64,000 nt of DNA from Granulosicoccus sp045106475. GTDB lineage: Bacteria; Pseudomonadota; Gammaproteobacteria; Granulosicoccales; Granulosicoccaceae. The stretch is taken from contig JBGCEO010000019.1 of assembly GCA_045106475.1 (NCBI GenBank), positions 1 through 64,000 of the forward strand. Reading direction: 5' to 3'. A program made the translations under genes and the position numbers. Under the pieces are notes generated by a model. It had not been told where the DNA came from and searched no databases. It was given only the letters and a program-made list of their open reading frames with translations. This document shows, in pieces, positions 1 to 6,444 of the stretch (positions within the stretch are counted from its first letter, which is position 1; the number at the start of each line of letters is the position of its first letter).

Positions 1-1
1 G

Positions 2-253
2 GTTCATATCAGCGAGCGAGGCTGTGTGGTGGGTCAGGGGGAGCTGAAGAAAACCCGCTTTGATTACCTGTTCAGTGTGAATCACTCGTTTGCCAACATC
101 CGGGCAAAGGTGAATCGATTGAACCGGCGAACCTGGTGCACAACCAAGCTACCTGAACGCCTGGCCGATCACATCGATATCTACATTGATGTGTTGTGTG
201 ATCGATTAAAGCTGCTGTCGCTGCCGATGAAAAAGACTGCGACGGCTAAATGA
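2..253 (+). CDS. Possible transposase C-terminal fragment (cut by window edge)
   Basis: The frame is open to the left edge and ends at a TGA, so only the last 83 codons are visible. The tail carries a basic stretch with a WCTTK-like motif (residues RTWCTTK) followed by an amphipathic segment. This resembles the C-terminal ends of some IS-encoded DDE transposases, where 'RKTWCTTK' type words are common. No terminal inverted repeat is recognisable in the 120 bp after the stop. The call rests on recalled motif similarity only. It could be an intact element's end or a remnant; a hypothetical protein is the alternative. Confidence 0.45.
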   Translation, partial: VHISERGCVVGQGELKKTRFDYLFSVNHSFANIRAKVNRLNRRTWCTTKLPERLADHIDIYIDVLCDRLKLLSLPMKKTATAK

Positions 254-372
254 TGCACGGTAGTTCAGTTGATCTTGTCCCTCCTATCCCCATCCAACTG
301 GGGCAGTTTTGATCCCGCACGTCATAGACAATATCCAGTAAACTTTCAACATCTCAGTGTAAAAACAGTTCT

Positions 373-783
373 ATGTCTAAGCCGGAAGGTCATTTTTTAT
401 ATCAGCTTGAGTTCCCCGTTCGTTGGGGTGATATGGACGCGCTGGGGCATGTCAACAACATCATGTACTTCCGCTACTTCGAGCAAGTGCGTTTGCAATG
501 GTTTGAGCAGATTGGATATGGGCCTTTGGGGTCGGAATCAGAGGGATTAGTCATTGTTGATAATCACGCGGAATACATAAAATCGGTAGTTTATCCTATG
601 AATGTTTGTGTGAGCATGCATGGGCATTCTCCGGGCAGAAGCTCATTCGTTAGTGTCTATACCTTAAGTGTGGATGGTGTCGTATACACACGAGGTAGCG
701 CAAAGATTGTCTGGATCGACACAGCTCGTAATAAATCCATCCCTTTGCCGGAGTCTATACGTGCCCTGGTCAGTGCGTTGTAG
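373..783 (+). CDS. Acyl-CoA thioesterase, hot-dog fold (YbgC/4-hydroxybenzoyl-CoA thioesterase family)
   Basis: This 136-residue protein has the usual length of single hot-dog thioesterases. Near residue 17 it shows the family signature RWGDMDALGHVNN, in which the Asp is the expected catalytic residue and the HVNN segment starts the long hot-dog helix. Family members hydrolyse acyl-CoA or aryl-CoA thioesters in the cytoplasm; the substrate cannot be read from sequence. The ATG start follows an A-rich leader without a strong Shine-Dalgarno. It lies 77 bp upstream of the Nudix gene on the same strand and may be cotranscribed with it. Confidence 0.88.
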   Translation: MSKPEGHFLYQLEFPVRWGDMDALGHVNNIMYFRYFEQVRLQWFEQIGYGPLGSESEGLVIVDNHAEYIKSVVYPMNVCVSMHGHSPGRSSFVSVYTLSVDGVVYTRGSAKIVWIDTARNKSIPLPESIRALVSAL

Positions 784-860
784 ATCTGCACGCCGTTACA
801 CGCCAATGGCAGCTGTTAAGCTGTCCTGGCAATATTCACTCTACAACCGAGTACTCAATC

Positions 861-1436
861 ATGTCTGATGGATTTTGCATGCAGTGTGGAAGCACTGTTA
901 AGCAGGAAATACCTCAAGGTGATAATCGCCTGCGAAAGGTTTGTAGCGGCTGTAGCTTTATTCATTATGAAAACCCCAAGAATGTTGTGGGTTGTCTGCT
1001 CGAGTGGCAAGGCAAGGTGTTGCTTTGCAAACGTGCCATTGAACCCCGATATGGCTATTGGACGTTGCCCGCGGGATTTATGGAGAATCAGGAAAGTACT
1101 ATCGAAGGTGCTGCCAGAGAGGCCTATGAGGAAGCAACAGCTCAGTGCGATGAGCTGCGACTGTTCTCCGTTTACAATTTGCCGCGTATCAGTCAGGTCT
1201 ACTTGATGTTCTTTGGCAAGTTGCGTGATGGATTCGCTAAAGCAAACGAAGAGACCTTGGATGTTGGTCTGTTCGATGAGTCAGAGATTCCCTGGAGCGA
1301 GTTGGCATTCCCGGTGGTCACTGAAACATTAACCCGCTACTACGAGATGCGTCATGAGCGAGAACGCCGCGTCTATTGTGCAGATATCTTCAGTCGTCCA
1401 GGCGCACCATTGGAAATAGTGCGCCATCCTCATTGA
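861..1436 (+). CDS. Nudix hydrolase with N-terminal zinc ribbon
   Basis: This 191-residue protein has two parts. Residues about 6-32 form a CxxC...CxxC zinc ribbon (CMQCG and CSGC). Residues about 38-150 form a Nudix fold with the Nudix box around residues 72-94 (GFMENQES, then REAYEEA), matching GX5EX7REUXEEXGU apart from the final Gly position. Zinc-ribbon Nudix enzymes usually hydrolyse ADP-ribose, NADH or related dinucleotides; the exact substrate is not deducible. The stop codon at 1434-1436 is directly followed by the heptamer array at 1437. The gene converges on fadD. Confidence 0.88.
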   Translation: MSDGFCMQCGSTVKQEIPQGDNRLRKVCSGCSFIHYENPKNVVGCLLEWQGKVLLCKRAIEPRYGYWTLPAGFMENQESTIEGAAREAYEEATAQCDELRLFSVYNLPRISQVYLMFFGKLRDGFAKANEETLDVGLFDESEIPWSELAFPVVTETLTRYYEMRHERERRVYCADIFSRPGAPLEIVRHPH

Positions 1437-1520
1437 GCAAACCGCAAACCGCAAACCGCAAACCGCAAACCGCAAACCGCAAACCGCAAACCGCAAACCG
1501 CAAACCGCAAACCGCAAACC
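1437..1520. repeat. Heptanucleotide tandem array, unit GCAAACC x12
   Basis: Twelve perfect, head-to-tail copies of the 7-bp unit GCAAACC begin one base after the Nudix stop codon. The array is followed by a degenerate linker (1521-1544) that contains two copies of a related 7-mer, CAAAGCT (1522-1535). The unit is not a multiple of three, so the region reads as seven-residue periodic peptides in several frames. These are artefacts, not genes. It is too short-period to be a CRISPR and has no dyad symmetry. Confidence 0.97.
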
Positions 1521-1544
1521 GCAAAGCTCAAAGCTCAAAATCCT

Positions 1545-1635
1545 GGATTCAGGATTCAGGATTCAGGATTCAGGATTCAGGATTCAGGATTCAGGATTCA
1601 GGATTCAGGGTTCAGGGTTCAGGGTTCAGGGTTCA
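1545..1635. repeat. Heptanucleotide tandem array, GGATTCA x9 then GGGTTCA x4
   Basis: Nine perfect copies of GGATTCA (1545-1607) are followed by four perfect copies of GGGTTCA (1608-1635), a one-base change of the unit. The last unit contributes TCA at 1633-1635, which is the TGA stop codon of fadD on the other strand. The array therefore abuts and invades the 3' end of fadD. Together with the GCAAACC block it fills the whole gap between the convergent Nudix and fadD genes. It has the period and perfection expected from slippage expansion. Confidence 0.97.
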
Positions 1636-3297
1636 AAGCTCGCGCAATTCTCGACGCAGTATTTTGCCAACATTGGTCTTTGGCAGTTCGTCCACAAACA
1701 TGATGACTTTTGGTCGCTTGTAGCCCGTCAGTTCTTCTTTGCAATGCGCTTTTATGTCTTCTTCGGTAAGCGCAGGATCTTTTTTGACCACCACTACCTT
1801 GACCACTTCGCCAGAGTGCTCGTCGGGCACGCCAATCGCACCCACTTCGAGCACGCCAGGCATCATTGCAATAACGGACTCGATTTCATTGGGGTAAACG
1901 TTAAAGCCCGATACCAAAATCATATCTTTAAGCCGATCCACAATCTTGAAGAAGCCTTGTTCGTTCATGATCGCAACATCACCTGTGTGAAGCCAACCTT
2001 CACTGTCAATGGTTTTGGCTGTCTCCTCCGGTCGTTGCCAGTACCCTTGCATGACCTGTGGGCCTCTAATGCATAGTTCGCCAGATTCACCGATTGGCAG
2101 CGCATTGTTGTCAGCGTCTCGAATAGAACCTTCCGTTGACGGAATGGGTAGTCCGATGGAGTCGTTGTAAGCTTCAATATGCATGGGATTGATGCATGCA
2201 GCTGGGCTGGTTTCTGTTAATCCATATGCCTCGATTAATGTGACCCCCGTGATTTCTTTCCACCGATCGGCTACGGCTTTTTGAACAGCCATGCCGCCGC
2301 CCAAGGTCAGTTTGAGCTTTGAGAAGTCCAACTGATCAAAGCCTGGCGTATTCATCAGAGCGTTAAAAAGGGTGTTGACCCCTGTGATTGCCGTGAACTC
2401 AACCTTGCCTAGTTCTTTGACAAAGCCTGGCATATCGCGAGGATTGGTTATCAGCAAGTTCATCGCACCAAGCTTCATGTAAGTCAGACAATTAGCCGTT
2501 AGTGCAAAGATGTGATAGAGAGGCAGTGCAGTGATGATGACTTCATTGCCATCATCCTGTTCGACAGCGTTGATCCAAGTCCACGCTTGCTGGATATTCG
2601 CCACCATATTTTTATGAGTCAATACAGCGCCTTTGGCAACACCGGTTGTACCTCCGGTGTATTGCAGAAATGCCATATCTTCATGGCTCAACTCAGCCTT
2701 CGCTGCTGGCAGGGTTGCGCCCTTTTTTAATACATCCTTCATTGAATGAGCGCCTGGCAGTGAAAAGGGAGGCACCATTTTCTTGATGTACTTCAGCACA
2801 AAGTTGATCAGCATTGACTTTGGGAAATCGAGCATGTCACCAAAGCGTGTGGTTATAACGGTTTCAACTTCGGTGTTTTCAATCACATCCGCCACTGTGT
2901 GGGCAAATGCCTCGACCACAACAATGGCCTTGGCACCTGAATCTTTTAGCTGATGTTCCAGTTCACGATCGGTATACAAGGGGTTTGTATTGACTACCAC
3001 CAATCCCGCTCGCAGTGCACCGAAGACGGCCACCGGGTATTGCAGCAAGTTTGGCATCATGATCGCTATACGATCGCCTTTTTTCAGACCGGCCTCGTGT
3101 TGGCACCAGGATGCAAACTGCTGGGTTAGCTGGTCCAGCTCACGATAGGTAATCGTTTTACCGAAATTCTGAAAAGACGGCCTATCCGCAAATCGTTCTG
3201 TTGCTTCCGTGAAGATTTCCACAACAGATGAGTACGCATTGATATCGATGTCAGCCGGAACTGACGGTGGGTAAGAATCTAACCAGGGCTTTTCCAT
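1633..3297 (-). CDS. fadD: Long-chain fatty acid--CoA ligase
   Basis: This 554-residue protein has the usual FadD length and is an AMP-forming acyl-CoA synthetase of the adenylate-forming (ANL) superfamily. It activates long-chain fatty acids with ATP and CoA for beta-oxidation or lipid synthesis at the inner membrane. Visible motifs are the P-loop-like YTGGTTGVAKGA near residue 213, the YGLTE core around residue 360, and the GWLHTGD and DRLKD motifs in the C-terminal part, with a catalytic Lys near the end (NVGKILRREL). The start is ATG at 3297, 23 bp downstream of the YchJ-like gene stop, so the two may be cotranscribed. Its TGA lies inside the last heptamer repeat unit. Confidence 0.95.
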   Translation of the reverse strand: MEKPWLDSYPPSVPADIDINAYSSVVEIFTEATERFADRPSFQNFGKTITYRELDQLTQQFASWCQHEAGLKKGDRIAIMMPNLLQYPVAVFGALRAGLVVVNTNPLYTDRELEHQLKDSGAKAIVVVEAFAHTVADVIENTEVETVITTRFGDMLDFPKSMLINFVLKYIKKMVPPFSLPGAHSMKDVLKKGATLPAAKAELSHEDMAFLQYTGGTTGVAKGAVLTHKNMVANIQQAWTWINAVEQDDGNEVIITALPLYHIFALTANCLTYMKLGAMNLLITNPRDMPGFVKELGKVEFTAITGVNTLFNALMNTPGFDQLDFSKLKLTLGGGMAVQKAVADRWKEITGVTLIEAYGLTETSPAACINPMHIEAYNDSIGLPIPSTEGSIRDADNNALPIGESGELCIRGPQVMQGYWQRPEETAKTIDSEGWLHTGDVAIMNEQGFFKIVDRLKDMILVSGFNVYPNEIESVIAMMPGVLEVGAIGVPDEHSGEVVKVVVVKKDPALTEEDIKAHCKEELTGYKRPKVIMFVDELPKTNVGKILRRELREL

Positions 3298-3320
3298 GCG
3301 TTGTCCTCAAGTGAATTGTT

Positions 3321-3818
3321 TTAGGCTGTTAGTGCACAGCACTTCTTGTGTTTTTTCCCGCTACCGCAGGCGCAAGGTTCATTGCGCCCTTGTTTGGGTG
3401 CTTCTCGGCGAAATTGGTTGACATCAGGAACTTCGGCATCCCTAAAATACCATTGCCCATGGTATTTTTCGAAAACACCACGCTCATGATGAGTGTGTCG
3501 GCGTCTGGCGCCATCCCTGTAACGGGCTATGAATTCAATGCGAGCCGATGAGTCTTCGGCCTGCCCGCCATCAATGTCGAGGATTTCCAATCCCAGCCAC
3601 TGCGACTCTTTCGCCCAGCGTGCTGTGGCAGCAGCATCAATATCGGTGCGGGTTGACGGGTGGTGGGTAGCCAGGATGAAATCCATCTCGCCCAGCGTAT
3701 GGGCCGTATATCTGGCTCGAATCAGCGATTCTGCTTTTTCAGCCTTTTTGTCACCATTAATTATGGGTTGGCAGCAATCAGCGAAGGGCTGGGTGGAGCC
3801 GCAGGGACAATCTGACAT
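3321..3818 (-). CDS. YchJ-like protein with two SEC-C zinc motifs
   Basis: This 165-residue protein starts with CPCGSTQPFADCC and ends with a second SEC-C motif (CACGSGKKHKKCC), both typical zinc-binding knuckles. The middle (about residues 30-135) matches the YchJ/UPF0225 fold, an NTF2-like domain with the 'ESLIRARYTAH' opening. The SEC-C motif is best known from the SecA C-terminus, where it binds zinc and SecB, but the function of YchJ-type proteins is not established. The gene lies directly upstream of fadD on the same strand. Confidence 0.88.
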   Translation of the reverse strand: MSDCPCGSTQPFADCCQPIINGDKKAEKAESLIRARYTAHTLGEMDFILATHHPSTRTDIDAAATARWAKESQWLGLEILDIDGGQAEDSSARIEFIARYRDGARRRHTHHERGVFEKYHGQWYFRDAEVPDVNQFRREAPKQGRNEPCACGSGKKHKKCCALTA

Positions 3819-3875
3819 ACGTTTACCTTAGTCTACCTTTCAGTGAATGATTGAGTTTAACGTAATCAAGCGGGC

Positions 3876-4223
3876 TCAATGCACGTAGATGCGATTGCCC
3901 TCTTCGTCACGGGTATAGGGAAAATGTATCTTTTCCAGAATGTGGCCGCTCATAATCAATGTGGCAGAATCCCGATACTCGCCAAAGTTAGTAAATTCAA
4001 AGCCGAATTCCCGGCGAAAGCAAGTGGATCCCGCAGCGCTGCGAGCTAGTCGAATACGGCTCAAGGCAACAGTTTGATCCAGAAATTGCAACTGCTGCTG
4101 CCGGCATGCGCGTCGAGCATGTTCGATAGCCAGCTCGCGAGCACGCGCGCTGTTCCACCAAAAGCCGATCAGGAGTACCGGGATTGCGATGATCAGCAGA
4201 TCAAGAAGGGCATTTCCAGTCAT
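3876..4223 (-). CDS. DUF3301 family membrane-anchored protein
   Basis: This 115-residue protein has one N-terminal transmembrane helix (about residues 5-23, ending in FWWNSARARELA). A basic helix (ARRACRQQQLQFLDQTVAL) and a compact cytoplasmic part with an FRREFGFEF segment follow. This arrangement matches DUF3301, a gammaproteobacterial family of unknown function. The start is ATG at 4223. It lies upstream of ychJ-fadD on the same strand and is divergent from the DUF1244 gene. Confidence 0.8.
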   Translation of the reverse strand: MTGNALLDLLIIAIPVLLIGFWWNSARARELAIEHARRACRQQQLQFLDQTVALSRIRLARSAAGSTCFRREFGFEFTNFGEYRDSATLIMSGHILEKIHFPYTRDEEGNRIYVH

Positions 4224-4327
4224 CGTCAGGAATTTATAGGCTCAGAGTAAGTAAATAAGTTCATTATTCGGCTGCAAGCTAACCATAGCCTACTTATACT
4301 AGTCGCCAGACACTAGGAGTGACGGCG

Positions 4328-4636
4328 ATGGCAGAAATACAGTCCCTTGACCAACAAACGCAAGTCGAGCTTGAGGCTGCAGCCTTTCGTACCCTGGTCG
4401 CTCATTTGGGCGAGCGCACCGATGTACAGAATATTGATTTGATGAACCTGGCTGGTTTTTGCCGAAATTGTCTCTCAAAATATTATGTTGCTGCTGCAGC
4501 TGAGCGTGATATCAGCCTTGACTATGAGGATGCGCGGGAACGTGTTTACGGTATGCCCTACAGTGACTGGAAAGATCTGCATCAAACCCCGGCAACACCC
4601 GAGCAAGCTGCAGCCTACAAGGCGACTCACGGTTAG
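4328..4636 (+). CDS. DUF1244 family protein
   Basis: This small protein of 102 residues carries the highly conserved block RTDVQNIDLMNLAGFCRNCL, followed by a YGMPYSDWK segment, both diagnostic of DUF1244. No function is established. An upstream GTG at 4319 is also in frame, but it overlaps the Shine-Dalgarno AGGAG (4315-4319). The ATG at 4328, eight bases after that site, is therefore the likelier start. The next gene begins two bases after the stop, so the two are probably translated from one message. Confidence 0.88.
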   Translation: MAEIQSLDQQTQVELEAAAFRTLVAHLGERTDVQNIDLMNLAGFCRNCLSKYYVAAAAERDISLDYEDARERVYGMPYSDWKDLHQTPATPEQAAAYKATHG

Positions 4637-4638
4637 CC

Positions 4639-5283
4639 GTGAATGCCGCGGCCAAAAATGCGGGCTCACAGGGAATGCATCTGGGCGATTATCTGCTCGG
4701 TGACCGCCCTGAGTCCATCATTATTGTTGGCAGTCAGCAAATTGACATAGAATGGGGCGATAACAAGGCAGTTCCGCCTGTATACCAATTTAAATCGCTA
4801 GGCGAGGTTGGCCATGCGAAGGTCTCTACTCCTGCTTCTCCCGCTGTGGCAATTTTGCTGCTCAACTCAGTCACAGACTCGGTAGACGAGGTTTTAGGGG
4901 CTGCCGTGAGACGGTTTCCAGACAGGCTGTTGGCGAGAATAAAAAACACGACGCTCGCTAGCGATACGTCCATGGGGTTGATGTCGGATCGAAGAATTGC
5001 ACGAGAAAGTAGTCTTTTAGAGGCTGGCGCATCGAGCGCTGCCACACCGGCAAATGCGTCGATTGCAGATCACAGACTCTTTGCATTCGGTTTCAAGCGG
5101 CTCAAAATTGTTGAATTGAGCTCCGATACCACTCAGGCCCGCTGGTTTGAATATCGCTTGAGCTCTTATAAGTCATCGCCTCATTGGCTGAATGCTCAAT
5201 TCTGGGCTAATCCGGAGCGTTTCGAGTTAGATGAAGAGCTTGATGAGTATTACGACGATGAGGATGAAGATGAGGATGAGTAA
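4639..5283 (+). CDS. DUF6231-like protein with acidic tail
   Basis: This protein of up to 214 residues has an N-terminal region (DYLLGDRPESIIIVG) resembling DUF6231-type proteins that accompany DUF1244 in gammaproteobacteria. That assignment is from memory and moderate. The last 20 residues are almost entirely Asp/Glu. The GTG at 4639 nearly abuts the upstream stop. An in-frame ATG at 4675 preceded by AGGGA is an alternative start giving 202 residues. No enzyme motif is seen, and the function is unknown. Confidence 0.68.
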   Translation: MNAAAKNAGSQGMHLGDYLLGDRPESIIIVGSQQIDIEWGDNKAVPPVYQFKSLGEVGHAKVSTPASPAVAILLLNSVTDSVDEVLGAAVRRFPDRLLARIKNTTLASDTSMGLMSDRRIARESSLLEAGASSAATPANASIADHRLFAFGFKRLKIVELSSDTTQARWFEYRLSSYKSSPHWLNAQFWANPERFELDEELDEYYDDEDEDEDE

Positions 5284-5364
5284 ATGTTGAGCGCTAGCTT
5301 GCTCTACACTAGCCGAAAAATGCAGATGATCGTTCTTTACTATGAGCTTTAGCAGGAGAGTGGT

Positions 5365-6402
5365 GTGAGCACCATCGACATAACGGAATTGTTGGGTGAT
5401 GGAATAGGCCCGGAACTCGCAGAATCGGTACACGCCGTGGCAGATTCTCTACCCGTTGATTTCAACTTCAGGCAGGTGGATTGGAGTTTGGAAAATCGGG
5501 AGGCCCGTGGCGAAGCAGTCATTGATGAGGCAGAAGCATCGATGAGAGAGACAAAGCTGGCGGTCAAATATCCCACAGTGACCAACAAGGTCAGTCCCAA
5601 TGCACTAATCCGACGACGCTGTGATTTCAGCGTTATCTATCGTCCGGCTATCTCTATAAAGGGCATACACTCCAACTTCAAAGAAAACGTCAATTTGCAT
5701 ATTGTGCGTATCGCAACGGGCGGCACCTACGACGATCCCGGTCAGCTCATAGGCAAAGACGCAGCGGTGTCACTGCGGATGGTGGAGCGCAGGCCCTGTG
5801 AGCAGGCCGCGAAATTTGCGTTTCAGCTAGCTCGAAACAAAGGTATGACCTACGGCGATAGCCACTATTCAATGACCAGTTCTTCAAAACACACGATTCA
5901 GCGTGTGACCGATGGCCTGTTTGAATCAGTGGTTGCCGGCGTTCATGATGACTATCAGGATGTTGTGCACAACGTTGAGCTGTTTGATGCGCTTCTGGCC
6001 AAAATTATCCTTGACCCCTCGTCTTTCGAAGTCGTACTGGTGCTAAACGAATACGGTGATTTTCTCTCTGATATGGCGTCGGGCCTGGTGGGCAGTCTGG
6101 GTACAGGCGCGAGCGGAAACTATTCCTTCGATGAAAACAATGAGGTCGATATTGCCATGTTCGACCCTGCAGGCGGCACAGCCCCTGATATAGCAGGAAA
6201 GAATTTGGCCAATCCGGCTGCCGTACTTTTGGCTTTCGGCATGTTACTCGATCATGTGGATCGCTATGACCTGGGTCATGCTCTGCGGCTAAGTTTGCTC
6301 GGATGCATCGAAAATGGTCACAGTACTCGTGACTTGGGCGGCAAACTTAACACTGACGAATTTACTAAAGTTGTAATAGACAACATTCCGGCACACCTCT
6401 AG
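5365..6402 (+). CDS. Isocitrate/isopropylmalate dehydrogenase family protein (divergent)
   Basis: This 345-residue beta-decarboxylating dehydrogenase-like protein has the N-terminal LGDGIGPEL motif. It also has the metal-binding NEYGDFLSDMASGL block (about residue 227) and the FDPAGGTAPDIAGKNLANP segment (about 270), which matches the family's conserved H/GGSAPDIAGK region. The usual substrate-binding segment 'RENTEG.Y' is replaced by VRIATGGTYDD, so substrate use is uncertain. It precedes sucA by 42 bp on the same strand, suggesting supply of 2-oxoglutarate (isocitrate dehydrogenase) or a related 2-oxoacid. The start is GTG with AGGAG (5354-5358) upstream. Confidence 0.82.
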   Translation: MSTIDITELLGDGIGPELAESVHAVADSLPVDFNFRQVDWSLENREARGEAVIDEAEASMRETKLAVKYPTVTNKVSPNALIRRRCDFSVIYRPAISIKGIHSNFKENVNLHIVRIATGGTYDDPGQLIGKDAAVSLRMVERRPCEQAAKFAFQLARNKGMTYGDSHYSMTSSSKHTIQRVTDGLFESVVAGVHDDYQDVVHNVELFDALLAKIILDPSSFEVVLVLNEYGDFLSDMASGLVGSLGTGASGNYSFDENNEVDIAMFDPAGGTAPDIAGKNLANPAAVLLAFGMLLDHVDRYDLGHALRLSLLGCIENGHSTRDLGGKLNTDEFTKVVIDNIPAHL

Positions 6403-6444
6403 CTTGTCGGTCAGGCATCTGACGGCCTCGGCCAGGATCTTCAA

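Noticed and set aside
1437..1635. CRISPR array
   Set aside because: Units are 7 bp without spacers; CRISPR repeats are about 21-40 bp with unique spacers. No cas gene is present in the window.
1329..1723. Open frames on both strands running through the heptamer arrays, giving seven-residue periodic peptides
   Set aside because: A 7-bp repeat is read as a seven-residue period in any frame, and stops are absent by chance of the unit sequence. No start signal, and both flanks belong to other genes.
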